Origin: Kalaharituber pfeilii
Taxonomy: Eukaryota; Ascomycota; Pezizomycetes; Pezizales; Pezizaceae
Assembly: GCA_015179045.1 (NCBI GenBank)
Contig: WHUZ01000088.1
Coordinates: 62,001-126,000, forward strand
Direction of reading: 5' to 3'
Length of the DNA: 64,000 nucleotides
The position numbers were made by a program, and so were the translations under genes. Below the pieces are notes generated by a model, which had not been told where the DNA came from, made no database searches, and was given only the letters and a program-made list of their open reading frames with translations. Shown piece after piece: positions 33,005-43,228 of the stretch (position 1 is its first letter; every line of letters starts with the position of its first letter).

Positions 33005-33299
33005 TCTAACGTTTTTATGGAGAGAGGAGAGTTTATTGTGCTTGCTCGATTAGCTTCGGGAGCTCTGCTACATACTACTGCTATCTACATTTTTCTGGCG
33101 CGATACGCCCCCTTTTTATATTCTCGCTCCTTCAGCCTTCAGCCTCCGTTCATTTTTAGCAACTTGAATTTTAGCCCTGCGAGGAAAGTTGAATTTTAGC
33201 CCTGTGAGGAAAGTTGAATTTTAGCCCTATGAGGAAAGTTGAATTTTGACCCTATGAGGTTTAGCTCATTGACCGGGGGTGAGAGGCTACATTCTTACA
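33005..33299 (-). repeat. 3' LTR of the Copia
   Basis: Identical by eye to 37820-38114. It contains four tandem copies of a ~24 bp unit (TTGAATTTTAGCCCT...GAGGAAAG) and a TTTTTATA motif. Confidence 0.95.
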
Positions 33300-33309
33300 C
33301 CCTCCCCAG
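33300..33309 (-). promoter_or_regulatory. Polypurine tract of the Copia
   Basis: CTGGGGAGGG in the sense strand, directly before the 3' LTR. It is the expected plus-strand primer. Confidence 0.75.
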
Positions 33310-33354
33310 CTTCGAACACCCGGTCTAACAGTTCTAAATCCTCATTACTGTACC

Positions 33355-36300
33355 CTAGGTCATGCAACCATCCTTCCAAATCGTCATCTGCAGCCTGTCC
33401 TTCCATTCCTTCATTGGCTTCTGAGGGATTAGCTTCGTCAACGGATCGGCAAGATTGTCTTTCCCTGGGACTTTGCGTACTGTCAGTAGTTGCCGTTCCA
33501 CCTGGTCCCGAATATAGTGATATCGATTGTCTATGTGCCTCGTTCTCCGGTGAAAGGACTTGTTCCCACTGAGCTTCGCCGTTGCCTCGTTGTCTGTGTA
33601 TAGTATTGGAGTGGCTGATATCCCCCATTCGTCTAGTAGTTGTCGAATCCATGCAGCATCCTTGGCTGCTTCCGCTGCAGCTATGTATTCTGCCTCGGTA
33701 TTTCCGGTTGATGCTACTGCTTGCCTTCGAGTATACCACATTACTATCTGTTGCCCTATCATGGCTATTGTGCCCATGGTAGCCTTGGCTTTTTCGGCAG
33801 GATATGATGCGTCCGTTATTATTTCGACATTGAGTGAATCTCCCTTTTCGATAGGGATCGCTTCGAACCGGGTAGAGTATAAGTATTCCAAAACTCCCCG
33901 CGCTGCTAGCATATTGGATTGGCTGGGATCCTGAGCTCTCCTTCCTAGTAGATTCACTACCAGCGAAATGTCTGGTCTGGTCATCCTGACTATATAGAGA
34001 AGGCTTCCGACTATTTGTTGATACTTTCGCTTGTCGCATCTCGGTTCTTCGGGCCTTTCGGCATAGCAGTCTGGGTCGAGCGGCAGCCAATTTCGCCCTC
34101 CAGTGATACCTTGGGACTGGGCTGTTCGTTCTATAAGGCGAGTTTGAGTTAGTATTACCTTATTCGTTCCCTGCCAATTCCATTCCATGCCCATGAGGTC
34201 AGTAGGTTGATCTTTCCGTTCCAGCTCTACCCATTCCTCTAGTACTTGTTCAGTCTCATCCAGCAGTTCTTCCGTAGCTGCGATTCCAAGGAGGTCGTCG
34301 ACATGTTCAGCTAGGATCTGGTCCTTTTCTTCTGTAACAAAGCACCCCTCGTCACTGATGCAGGGATAAAGCCGGGCATTGTTTAGTAGTCGCTTGAGCA
34401 TTTTATTCCATTGATACCCGGCTTGCTTAAGTCCGTATAGTGCTTTGTGGAGCTTCCAGTACTCAGTTTCGCCCTTCTCATTAACGTCTATTACATAGAC
34501 CTCGTGTTCCAGTGGAGCTTGAAGGTAGGCTGCCACAACGTCCCATTGCCTCATTTTCCATCCATTGTGTAGTGCTATTACTGTCATTATGCGCCATGTT
34601 TCTGGTCGAGCCATCTGCGCATATGTCTCATCATAATTAATACCCTTTTCTTGTGAGAACCCTCTTCCTACCTTTCGAGCTTTATATTTGTTGATACTAC
34701 CGTCAGGGTTTCTTTTTACTACATAGACCCATTTGGTATCAACAGGCTTCACACCATCAGGTAGCTGACTGACCACAGTATACACCCCATAAGTTCGTAA
34801 TTGTTCTCGTTCAGCTTCTCGAGCTTTGGCCCATTCCCATCGATCTGGCCGGTTCATTACTTGTTCTTCGGTCGGATGATCTTCATCGGCTCCTACTGTG
34901 AGCAATCGGCGTCGCGGTAGGTTTTCTCGGTACTCTCGTGATTCAGCCGCTTTCCTTGATTCTTTTCTTTCTCGACCAGATCGACGGGGACTTGGTTCTG
35001 TAGTTTCTTCGAGGGAGGCTGGGCTGACAGGCTTAGGGACTAGAGTCTCGCCGGGTCCTTTGGCACTTGGTGATGGTGCTCTGGGTGGTATTGCTTCGTG
35101 TTCTTCTCGTTTGTTCGAGCTTTGCAGTGGTATAGGCGAAGCTTCTTCATCTTCGTCGTCGCTTTCTTGCTCAATAGGCCTTGGATTTTTTGCCATTACT
35201 AGTTGGCGTTCATCCGTAATTACCCGGTATATTCCCCATGTATTTGTATATCCTACAATTCGTCCTGTAGTTGCTCGGGGTGCAAACTTGGAATGGACAT
35301 CATACTTATGTATTGCTACTTTTTGTCCAAACGCTCGTAGGTTGGCTCGTTCTTCTATAATGTTTGCCTTTGGTCGAACTCGGAGGAGTGGTTCGATGCC
35401 TGTGGTCTTATGGGGAATTCTGTTCTTCGTGTATACTGCCCATCCGACTGCTTCTCCCCATAGACTTGTTTCAGCTCGAGCAGCTATTATAGCAGTCCGT
35501 GCCATTGTTATGATGGTGCGATTACTCCTTTCGGCTATGGCATTCGTCTCGCTATGCCTTGGGACTGTTTCCTTCAATATGATCCCTCGTTGCCGTAATT
35601 CGGTTTCAAGCTCTTGGTTTCTGAATTCTCTACCCCAATCGGCTTTAATAGCTTTTGTTCGGCAGGCGCACAGTGTTTCGAGGGTATTAATGATGTTGAT
35701 TAGGGCTGTACCGGTATCCGACTTATTTCGTAGGAGTGCAGTAGATGTATATCTACTGTAGTCATCTGTGACGATCAGGGCATATTGTTTCCCATCTCTG
35801 GTAGGCTTCTGCGGCCCTACCAGGTCCGCATGGATTACCTCAAGCGGATCATGGGTTCGGACCTGTAGATCTTGCTTTCTTGCTGGAGGTTTCGTGCTCT
35901 TACCTTTTATGCACGCGAGGCATGGTTTGGTAGGTCTTCCTCCTCTTGCTTCTGGTAGTTTAGCGATGGTATCAAAAGAAATGTGTCCATACCTTTCGTG
36001 TAGCTCTTGCATATTATCATAGCTAAGTATTTTCAGCTTTTCCTTGTTTTCAGATCCATCAGGAATTACCCAATTCGTATACTTGTGATCATGCGTAGTG
36101 TAGAAGAACCCAGCATCTGTTTTAATAATCGCTCCTGAGGCGACCTCTTTCCAGTCCTTAGGCCTGAGTATCTTCGCACTGATGAGATTGCTGAAGCTTG
36201 GGTGGTATAGGACATCTTGAAGTCGAATGGTTTGTGCTTTATGTTTGAATTCTATGTCACCAATCCATTCGCAGTTCGTTTCATGACCATCGTGTCCCTG

Positions 36301-37377
36301 GGTAGTGATGTTGATTCGTTTGGGATTGATGAGCCAGTCTTTCCTGAAGGTAGTATGGGCATCGGCTCCGGTATCATACTCAAACCATTCCCGGTCCCTT
36401 GCGGTCTTGTTGATTCGAATGACATGTATTTCTATCCCTTCGTTATCACTCGCTTCGTCCTTTTCGACCTTCTTTGCCTCCTTCTTTTTCTTCTCGTCAC
36501 GTTTTTTTGTATAACATTCCTCTTCAGTATGCCCTCGGCCTCGCCATCCTTTTACTTCTTGACAATATCTACATGTTTTATCCGTATTCTTTCTCTTAGT
36601 CTCTGCCTTAAGTACTATTGGGTCATCTGATGTTCCTTGCCCTCCGTTCTTCTTTTTGCGTTTGTCGGGGATATATTGTTCGAGCTCCCTTACAACGTCA
36701 CCATATGTGAATTCTCCTTTCGCACGGATGTTGCCAACAGTATTTCGGTAGAAGGGAGGTATTGTCAGAAGCAAGAATTCGGCCTTACAATAATCGTTAG
36801 CTGAGATCCGCTGCATACATTCTCCCAGCTCTTTTTTCTTTCCCTCAAAGGATGAGCTTGCGAGTGTTGACTTCATAAAGTTCCATCCTTTCTCATACTC
36901 AGCGATGTGTTCTTTGATGGTGGTCGTTCGGTCGTCGAAAACAAATTGAAACAAGCTTCCGAGTACTGCTCCTAGATCCGTAATAGTTTTCCCTTCGTAT
37001 TTGGACAGTAGTATCTCATATACTTCAGAGGCTTTCTTGCATAGACCGATCGATGAAACTACGTCTTGTTCGCAATTCTTGACCATTGTTAGGATCGCAA
37101 AGTTGTTGGCTCGTTTATATGTTCGTTCATCTATGCAGTCCACAGTTGATCCATCTTGCTTTTTCACTTTTCCAGTCGGTTCGATGTCCCCTGTTACGAT
37201 GTCCCAAATTGACATATTTGCACCAAGTTCATAGAGGGACAGCATCTGCTCAATCAGATTTATCCACTCAGCATAGTTGTCTTGTCCCCTCAACTTGTGA
37301 TCTAGCTTCGGAAGGGATTGCATAGTGAATGGAGAGTCTTTGGATTCTGTCTTAGTTGATGAGCTTTCTCCAACCAT
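33355..37377 (-). CDS. Copia gag-pol polyprotein
   Basis: 1340 codons in one frame. Gag occupies about 1-250 (LRGQDNYAEWINLIEQML). A zinc knuckle of unusual spacing, CRYCQ...GHTEEEC, lies near 269-288. The protease site is EYDTGADAHTT near 338. The integrase has an HHCC region (HERYGHIS ... CLACIKGK), then DLVGPQ, ADWGREFRN and SETNAIAERSNRT. The RT runs from KWVYVVKRNPDGS through QWDVVAAYLQAPL to EHVDDLLGI (the VDD site). RNase H has EIITDASYPAEKA, NTEAEYIAAAEAAKDA and YTDNEATAKL. The order PR-IN-RT-RH defines Copia/Pseudoviridae-type elements. No stops or frameshifts are present. How gag is made in excess over pol is not visible. Confidence 0.96.
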   Translation of the reverse strand: MVGESSSTKTESKDSPFTMQSLPKLDHKLRGQDNYAEWINLIEQMLSLYELGANMSIWDIVTGDIEPTGKVKKQDGSTVDCIDERTYKRANNFAILTMVKNCEQDVVSSIGLCKKASEVYEILLSKYEGKTITDLGAVLGSLFQFVFDDRTTTIKEHIAEYEKGWNFMKSTLASSSFEGKKKELGECMQRISANDYCKAEFLLLTIPPFYRNTVGNIRAKGEFTYGDVVRELEQYIPDKRKKKNGGQGTSDDPIVLKAETKRKNTDKTCRYCQEVKGWRGRGHTEEECYTKKRDEKKKKEAKKVEKDEASDNEGIEIHVIRINKTARDREWFEYDTGADAHTTFRKDWLINPKRINITTQGHDGHETNCEWIGDIEFKHKAQTIRLQDVLYHPSFSNLISAKILRPKDWKEVASGAIIKTDAGFFYTTHDHKYTNWVIPDGSENKEKLKILSYDNMQELHERYGHISFDTIAKLPEARGGRPTKPCLACIKGKSTKPPARKQDLQVRTHDPLEVIHADLVGPQKPTRDGKQYALIVTDDYSRYTSTALLRNKSDTGTALINIINTLETLCACRTKAIKADWGREFRNQELETELRQRGIILKETVPRHSETNAIAERSNRTIITMARTAIIAARAETSLWGEAVGWAVYTKNRIPHKTTGIEPLLRVRPKANIIEERANLRAFGQKVAIHKYDVHSKFAPRATTGRIVGYTNTWGIYRVITDERQLVMAKNPRPIEQESDDEDEEASPIPLQSSNKREEHEAIPPRAPSPSAKGPGETLVPKPVSPASLEETTEPSPRRSGRERKESRKAAESREYRENLPRRRLLTVGADEDHPTEEQVMNRPDRWEWAKAREAEREQLRTYGVYTVVSQLPDGVKPVDTKWVYVVKRNPDGSINKYKARKVGRGFSQEKGINYDETYAQMARPETWRIMTVIALHNGWKMRQWDVVAAYLQAPLEHEVYVIDVNEKGETEYWKLHKALYGLKQAGYQWNKMLKRLLNNARLYPCISDEGCFVTEEKDQILAEHVDDLLGIAATEELLDETEQVLEEWVELERKDQPTDLMGMEWNWQGTNKVILTQTRLIERTAQSQGITGGRNWLPLDPDCYAERPEEPRCDKRKYQQIVGSLLYIVRMTRPDISLVVNLLGRRAQDPSQSNMLAARGVLEYLYSTRFEAIPIEKGDSLNVEIITDASYPAEKAKATMGTIAMIGQQIVMWYTRRQAVASTGNTEAEYIAAAEAAKDAAWIRQLLDEWGISATPILYTDNEATAKLSGNKSFHRRTRHIDNRYHYIRDQVERQLLTVRKVPGKDNLADPLTKLIPQKPMKEWKDRLQMTIWKDGCMT

Positions 37378-37803
37378 CTTGGATAAGGGTTCAGTTTCGC
37401 TTTGCTCGTGTTCTGACTGATAGGGAGTTTCCGCTCTGGATTCCAGTTTTAGAGTTCGATTAAGTCGTCAGGCTCTGTGAACTGCTCTTTTCTGAGGCGA
37501 TCGATTGCAATGGGTCTTCTTCGAGGAACTTTCACTGATTGTGCTGGTTACGAGGTTCTCTTGGTGCCTTAGCGATTTTCGCGTTGAGTTGCTCGTTGGC
37601 TTTTTGAGTGAGAATTTCGTTAAGTGCTTCCTCAGATTCAGCTTCGTTGTAGTGGCGGGCTACTTCTTCGAATTTTGGGCAGTGGAGAAGTTGAAGGTCG
37701 TTGGTGTATGTGTATCGGTTCTGGTTGGGAGGTCAAGATTTGGTCGTTATTCAGTAGTATTTTCGTGGAGGGTCGCTTGTATTCGCTTTCAGCTTTGGCG
37801 CCA

Positions 37804-37819
37804 CACCGGGCTCATAACC
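37804..37819 (-). promoter_or_regulatory. Half-tRNA primer-binding site of the Copia
   Basis: The plus strand CACCGGGCTCATAACC is the sequence of an initiator tRNA-Met from the anticodon stem to the CAT anticodon loop. Its complement directly follows the 5' LTR. Drosophila copia and yeast Ty5 are known to prime from such cleaved tRNA halves. Confidence 0.85.
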
Positions 37820-38114
37820 TCTAACGTTTTTATGGAGAGAGGAGAGTTTATTGTGCTTGCTCGATTAGCTTCGGGAGCTCTGCTACATACTACTGCTATC
37901 TACATTTTTCTGGCGCGATACGCCCCCTTTTTATATTCTCGCTCCTTCAGCCTTCAGCCTCCGTTCATTTTTAGCAACTTGAATTTTAGCCCTGCGAGGA
38001 AAGTTGAATTTTAGCCCTGTGAGGAAAGTTGAATTTTAGCCCTATGAGGAAAGTTGAATTTTGACCCTATGAGGTTTAGCTCATTGACCGGGGGTGAGAG
38101 GCTACATTCTTACA
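37820..38114 (-). repeat. 5' LTR of the Copia
   Basis: Same 295 bp as 33005-33299. It should hold the promoter for the genomic RNA. Confidence 0.95.
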
Positions 38115-38410
38115 GAAATATATTCTGTGAGATATGCCTGGCATTTTGATGTTGGGGAGGGTGCAAAACCGGCGCCAAGGTGCCCAGCGTTACCGGTGTG
38201 CACATCGTTACCCATACGGTACTGGTACGTGAAATAAAAAAAAAAAACAAAAAAAAAAGTCTATTGAATGAAGAATTGCAAGAAAAGTATACTAATATAC
38301 GTCAATGTGGCACAAAACGATCTTGTTACGGATTGCAACCGACCGATTTGCAAACCGTTGCACCAAAAGGTAGAACTACCGGTGACCGCCGGTAGTACGG
38401 TCGTCCAGAT

Positions 38411-38467
38411 TGTTTTTTTTTTTTTTTTTCATTACTCGCGTGCCGCCTTGCAGGCTATGGCGAGGGG
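38411..38467 (-). mobile_element. 57 nt hairpin-tail insertion absent from copy A
   Basis: Reverse complement of the LINE A tail (CATTACTCGCGTGCCGCC...GGCTATGGCGAG) with poly(T). The 12 bp duplication GGTCGTCCRGAT lies at 38399-38410 and 38468-38479, one mismatch. The matching place in copy A near 29430 is empty, so it inserted after the segmental duplication. Confidence 0.93.
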
Positions 38468-39116
38468 GGTCGTCCGGATCTATAGGAGCATCCGTCGGGC
38501 GCGCGTCTCGGTCGCGCCGCCTCATGCCACCTTATATAAGCCCCATGTCACGCCACCCCGTCGTGACAAACGTTGTACAAAGTAACATAAGCGCCAGGTG
38601 ACAGTAGGCGCGTGATGGATACAAGCAGTGAAACGAAGCACACGTGAGGGACGGGTGATCTGCTTTCAGTGTGGGGGGAAGAAGAGAAGGAGGAATCTGG
38701 TGGTTGGAGCCTTAACGTGGTGGTAGACTGTGAGGGGACTCGCGTCTGTCCCCTCGTAGGTAATTGGCTCGGGGCCGAGGGCACGAGGCGAATAACACGA
38801 CGCGAAACGCACGAGGCAGCATAAGATGTATATTGAAGTCTAGAGAAAGAGCAGTCCAGGAGTTTCTCCTCCCTGAAATACCCTCCATACCATCTCGCTA
38901 TCGTCACTACCCGAAGAAGTAAGGACCCTCCATGCCATCTTGCTACTACCCTAAGAGGTAACATCTCACTACTACCCAAAGAAGTAACCTCACATAGACG
39001 TAATAATGAGCTAATTTTTGTATGTTCTACGATTATTTTGCGAGTATTGATCCAGAATGAGAAGGACAAAATCCAATAAATTGAAAAGAATACTTATCCC
39101 ACCGTTTACTGATCGT

Positions 39117-40231
39117 TTAACACAGAATAATGTATATGGACGACTCAGGTTCCTTGAACCCTTTCCAACAAAGTAAGCTTGAACATACAAGCCCCGATAG
39201 GAAACGCCCCGGAAAATGTACAGACTCAATGTTCGTTGCAGCCTCTCCAGAATTGTGAAGCCAAAATTTCTCCTGGCTGCCGCACGTTTCACTCGATGTG
39301 AAGCCCAATGAGTCGGTAAGGCTCAGGTATGCAATCGGGAGACTATTCGTCTGGAATGAAAACATGCCGTTTGGGTGCTTTACGATAGTGAAAGTCTCGT
39401 CCGGACCAGATTTTGAGGTCGCTGATGCCTTCCCATTCCTAATCGAAATAAATTTGTCGAAGTGTGGTGACTTGAGCATAACCTGTATTGGCCTAAAGGT
39501 TTCGTACTTGACTCTCATTTCTTCGAGATCCTTCTCCAATTGTTTCTTCTCGCTTGCGATCTTCTGGTTGTATTCTTGGTGCTCTTCACGTGCATTTAGC
39601 TCCACCTCCAGCTACAACGTTTGTCTTCTCTCACCTTGAATCTTCTTTCCCTCTTGCCCTTGCAGTAAATCCATGTGGTTAATCCGTTCCTCTAGCTGCT
39701 TTATAATCGTTTCCTTCATTTGCAATGTATCTTTCATATGGTTGATCATCATTTGTTTTGTTTGCAGCGAATCATCTGAAATTGCGAGCTTCGTTTGTAG
39801 CTTTGCGATGGTCATTTGGTTTGTTTGCAATGAATCATCGGAAATCGCAAGGTTTGTTGGTAGCTTTTCTATGGGTGTTCTGTTCTCGCTATGGTGTGGC
39901 TGTTGTACTTCAGGGATCGCCGTGCTTTCGCCTAGGGTATCAGAGCGGGCAGGTGTGCACGTTGCGTGGTCATGTGCAAGCAGAAGCCTTTCGCGGTAAG
40001 GTTTCCGCGCCTACGTATCAACTTAGTCAATTGCAAAAATCAGTTCAAAATGAAATGCCATAATACAGCGTTGATAAGCTTTGCGAAAATCACTTGGGGA
40101 TGAATGTTGTTGAGATTCCCCACACAGAACCATTCCCATAAGCTGTCGAGCTTCTCCTCAGTCAGGAAGTCATCGGCCTCCGGTGCCAAGTCGCGGTCGC
40201 GTTGTGGAACTTCCAGGAGGATTCGCGACAT
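39117..40231 (-). CDS. Coiled-coil protein with putative beta-trefoil C-terminus, copy B
   Basis: Exons 40231-40094, 40010-39635 and 39583-39117 (981 nt, 326 residues), using the same splice sites as copy A. Indels relative to A are in multiples of three within exons. An internal ATG that could start copy A is ACG here, so the real start is likely the upstream ATG at 40231 (MSRILLEVPQ). The C-terminus differs most (FLSGLVCSSLLCWKG against FLTALVSDSGLLCWKG). The shared TAG falls within the predicted 51 nt intron. Function unknown; a paralogue by recent duplication. Confidence 0.62.
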
Positions 40232-40516
40232 GGCGTTAGTATATACTGAGAGGAATGGCTGATTGTAGGAATAACGAATTCTGTAATATGCGGTTGAGAA
40301 ACTGTAAGAGAACAGGGCGACTTGATCTTCGTCCCAGGTTGTCGAGTTAGGCTTACGCGTCAGGCCTCCAGCCATTTAAACCCCCGACCGCTGATGTCAG
40401 GACGCAACCAAATGGGACCTCCACCAGTATCACTGGGGTGCAACTGACTGGGTTTACTAAAATTAATAAATCACCAGAAAAAAGCAAAAAAGTATACAAA
40501 AAAAGCATATGCAATA

Positions 40517-40813
40517 GTGGACCTACCAAGGAAAAATTTTGTTGTTTGTGGAATACTACTGGCCTGATTGTCTGAAGAACTGTTGAAAGGCTGCGGAGTG
40601 GCTGCTGAAACGTCTGCTGAAGGCGCGGTTCGTTGGGGTGGTTCGACGGAATGGTATGACGGGGCTTCGGAGGGCCGTCCAAAAGATGGTGGAGCGGAAG
40701 TCTGAGATGCCGCTACAGCTGCTGGAGGGGTTGTTGGAGGCGTTGTCAGGTGCTGTGCACTGCGTTGATGCATATGGTGCAGCCGATGCATATGGTGCAG
40801 TCGATGCATATGG
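40517..40813. other. Short spacer with trinucleotide-like repeats
   Basis: ATGCATATGGTGCAG-type 18 bp units repeat near 40765-40812. No gene supported. Confidence 0.4.
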
Positions 40814-40846
<33 letters not shown>

Positions 40847-40966
40847 ATAACTCCGCTTGTAGCACGTGGCCATGGCAGGGTCCCTGGGCAAGCCCTCATA
40901 TGTTAGAACTTGACCCCGGCGAAGAAATTCTCTATGATAAAACGTCATACTCCTCCCCATTCTCAC
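40814..40966 (-). mobile_element. LINE B 3' end, about 150 bp
   Basis: Poly(T), then the reverse complement of the last ~130 bp of the 16985-20784 element, including the ORF2 end (EEYDVL, ENFFAGVKF with small indels) and the GACCCTGCCATGGC tail. It abuts the transposon fragment at 40967. Confidence 0.85.
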
Positions 40967-42071
40967 GTCTCGCTAGAGTCATTTCGCACGAAACTAAACT
41001 GTGAGTTTCCGCCCGCAAAAATTGTCCAACAGAGGAGAGTATAGCCTTCGCTTGCTATAGCAAACTGCATCGCACTATTTTATCGCATCATGACATTGAC
41101 ATTGCATTGCACCACTATTATGGCAGAACTCAACCCTCACAATATCCTCACTGTGGACCTATTATTGGAATAGTATTTAAATAACAGAGTAAATGGTGTT
41201 GTTTTACAACAAAACTCCTATGCGGACATCAGCATTGCAAGGAAATGTGTACTTACAGGAGGTTTATTGTTCAGCAAACCCGCGGTGTCCTTTGGAAGGT
41301 CCACTTTGCATGTAGGTCTGACATTTCGGGTAGGCTGATTCAGTACTATAGCAGAAGGCATAGACAGTAATAGTGACAGCTGTAGTAGCTTGAGACTCGG
41401 AATGCAATAGCTGCAGTTGACAAGTTTGACATTGGTGGCAGCGGGGTCCAAATTTTTTTTTTTTCCTTTCTTTTGCACAATGAGAACGCGACTCGCCGGA
41501 GTGCAGGTGGTGCGGCAAAGCCCTAGAGAACACCAACCACATACTCAACGACTGCGAAGTGTGGAGGCGAAAGTGGCCCGGGGGTGAGACAGATCTGCGG
41601 GCCCCACCAAAACCCGAAGAGGAAGGGGAAGGAGACAAACTGGCGGAGCTACTGGAGTGGGCAGGGCGGGTTTAGACAGGGGACTTCTACCTTGACACTT
41701 CTATTTCCGTCTCATTTTAATTTCCGTCTATTATCATGCAATATTTTCGATGGAGGAGAGACTTCGACATTTTTCATTCCACTTCCTTTCATGTACTTAA
41801 CCTCGCCATAGCCCCCAGGGCGGCACGCGAGTAATGATATAAAAAAAAAACAAAAAAAAACAAAAAAACAATGAGAACGTAGCAAACGAACCTTCAAGTT
41901 GCCGATCTTTTTCGCACTGCATATCTGTAGGTACGTAGTCAAATTGTAGCAAACAAACACTTCCCCAGTTCCAACTGCACCTCTTACGTCGTATCCGAGT
42001 CCCGCCTGGGCCATTCAAACTGATGCTGGGTCTAAACTATCTGATATGACCTACTGCAACCAAACAGGGCC
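40967..42071 (+). mobile_element. GGCCCTG transposon family, copy 2
   Basis: Matches 4871-5840 and then 8180-8493 in order, ending CAACCAAACAGGGCC followed by TTA. The left terminus is missing, and the central part present in copy 1 is deleted. It carries a LINE A fragment. It is the empty-site control for the solo LTR at 4987-5413. Confidence 0.82.
41489..41867 (+). mobile_element. 379 bp LINE A fragment
   Basis: Bounded by the perfect 12 bp duplication ACAATGAGAACG at 41477-41488 and 41868-41879. It holds the ORF2 end (SPECRWCGKALENTNHILNDC, shortened here to the Cys/His part, and KLAELLEWAG), a 3' UTR, the hairpin and an A-rich tail. Copy 1 at about 8293 is the empty site. Confidence 0.92.
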
Positions 42072-42614
42072 TTATAATTTCCGAACTGCCCTACGCCTTG
42101 CCCCACTGTTAGTCTTGTAGCAAACGGCACTAGGAGGGCTGATAACCCCAGTGGCAAGAAATTGCACAATGTGCCCATACGCTGAAAATAATAGTGTTCT
42201 TTGATACGAAAAATGCAACAAGTGTGGCAGAAGTGGATGGCCTGAGGATTAGTACAAAATCCTGTCAACAGACTCCTTTCAGAGTGCGCTCAACCTTACA
42301 GGTACGACTGTGCTGAATTTAACAAGTATGGCAGGCCTCCCTCTACGGCGGGAGATGTGGTAGAATGAGCTGAATTGAACGGGTACGGCAGGCCTTCCTC
42401 GATAGTGGATGATGAGTTGCATTTCACAGGTATGGAAGGTCTCTCTTGACAACGCGAGAGGTGGCAGAATGAGCCGAATTTGGCCGGTATGACAGGTCCT
42501 ACACGGTGTGAGATATGGCAGAATGAGCTCAATTTCATAGGTATGGAATATCTCCCTTGAGGGCCCGAGAGGTGGCAGAATGAGCTGAATTTGACCGATA
42601 TGACAGGTCCTATA

Positions 42615-42711
42615 TCAAGCCTGCCTCCGGGCTTTGAGGGTTTAGACCCAGGGGCCCTGCCATGGCGAACAGCTGCACGCGGGGTCACGTGATAAAAAAA
42701 AAAAAAAAAAG
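42615..42711 (+). mobile_element. 97 bp LINE B tail insertion in the minisatellite
   Basis: Ends GGGGCCCTGCCATGGCGAAC, GGGGTCACGTGAT and poly(A). The perfect 13 bp duplication GACAGGTCCTATA lies at 42602-42614 and 42712-42724. Confidence 0.92.
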
Positions 42712-43005
42712 GACAGGTCCTATACGATGGCACGGGATATGGGAGAATAAGCTCAATTGAACAAGTATGACAGTCTTCTTGACGGCAGGAGATGTAGCAC
42801 AATGAGCCGAATTTGACAGCTATGTCAGGTCCCATACGACGGCCCGAGATATGGCAGAATGAGCTCAATTTAACACTTATATCAGGTCCTATACAACTAT
42901 ACAAGATGTGGCAACAAGAGCTGAATTTGACAGGTATGCACAGCGTTTGACAGGTATGCACAGCAGCCCTCGACGGCGCGCGATGAGGGAACATGAGCTC
43001 AATTC

Positions 43006-43094
43006 CGTCACTTCTTTTCACCACCCATGTAACTATACCTCGCCATAGCCCACAGGGCGGCAAGCGAGTAATGATGTTAAAAAAAAAAAAAAAG
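43006..43094 (+). mobile_element. 89 bp LINE A tail insertion in the minisatellite
   Basis: A short 3' UTR piece, the hairpin and poly(A), with the perfect 11 bp duplication GAGCTCAATTC at 42995-43005 and 43095-43105. Confidence 0.92.
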
Positions 43095-43197
43095 AGCTCA
43101 ATTCAACAGCTACAGGTTGCTCGAGGGTTGAATCTGCGGCGGGATAAGAACATGTGAAGGCAGTAGCATCATAGATGATGACATGCAATGGTGGAAT

Positions 43198-43198
<1 letters not shown>

Positions 43199-43228
<30 letters not shown>

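Larger units (their letters stand above)
33005..38114 (-). mobile_element. Complete Copia retrotransposon
   Basis: Two identical 295 bp LTRs (33005-33299 and 37820-38114), starting TGTAAGAATG in the element's sense. A 5 bp duplication GAAAT lies at 33000-33004 and 38115-38119. One uninterrupted gag-pol frame lies between. The PBS matches the initiator tRNA-Met anticodon half, and a polypurine GGGGAGGG precedes the 3' LTR. Identical LTRs and the open frame mean a recent, possibly active copy. Confidence 0.96.
31505..38225. mobile_element. Foldback (long-TIR) element, about 1.6 kb, split by a Copia
   Basis: Termini CCAGTACCGTATGGGTAACG at 31505 and the mirror image ending at 38225, each next to TA (31503-31504 and 38226-38227). 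The left arm (31505 to about 32130) is the reverse complement of the right arm (about 32485-33004 plus 38120-38225), over ~620 bp. About 350 bp of unique centre remains. The Copia at 33005-38114 sits in the right arm. The corresponding site in duplication copy B (40515) is empty. No transposase is encoded, so this is a TA-targeting, non-autonomous element. Confidence 0.85.
38259..40516. repeat. Segmental duplication, copy B (about 2.2 kb)
   Basis: Direct repeat of 29289-31504. Its left edge follows CGTGAAATAAAA, which looks like the very end of a LINE tail. The right edge keeps the intact GCATATGCAATAGTGG site where copy A carries the foldback element. Confidence 0.92.
42290..43180 (-). repeat. 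Minisatellite array, about 55 bp unit, reverse orientation
   Basis: Diverged units of the type TGAGCYGAATTTGACAGG, TATGRCAGGTCC, GAGATATGGCAGAA. The reverse complement of this unit builds the array at 48650-50780. LINE tails are inserted at 42615-42711 and 43006-43094, with two more just beyond. Confidence 0.85.

Noticed and set aside
33017..33199. Small plus-strand ORF inside the Copia LTR, also at 37505-38014
   Set aside because: It is repeated because the LTR is repeated and lies antisense to the element; no motif supports a product.
37804..37819. A tRNA gene, because of the initiator tRNA-Met match
   Set aside because: Only the half around the anticodon is present, next to an LTR; it is a primer-binding site. 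The same holds at 16969-16984.
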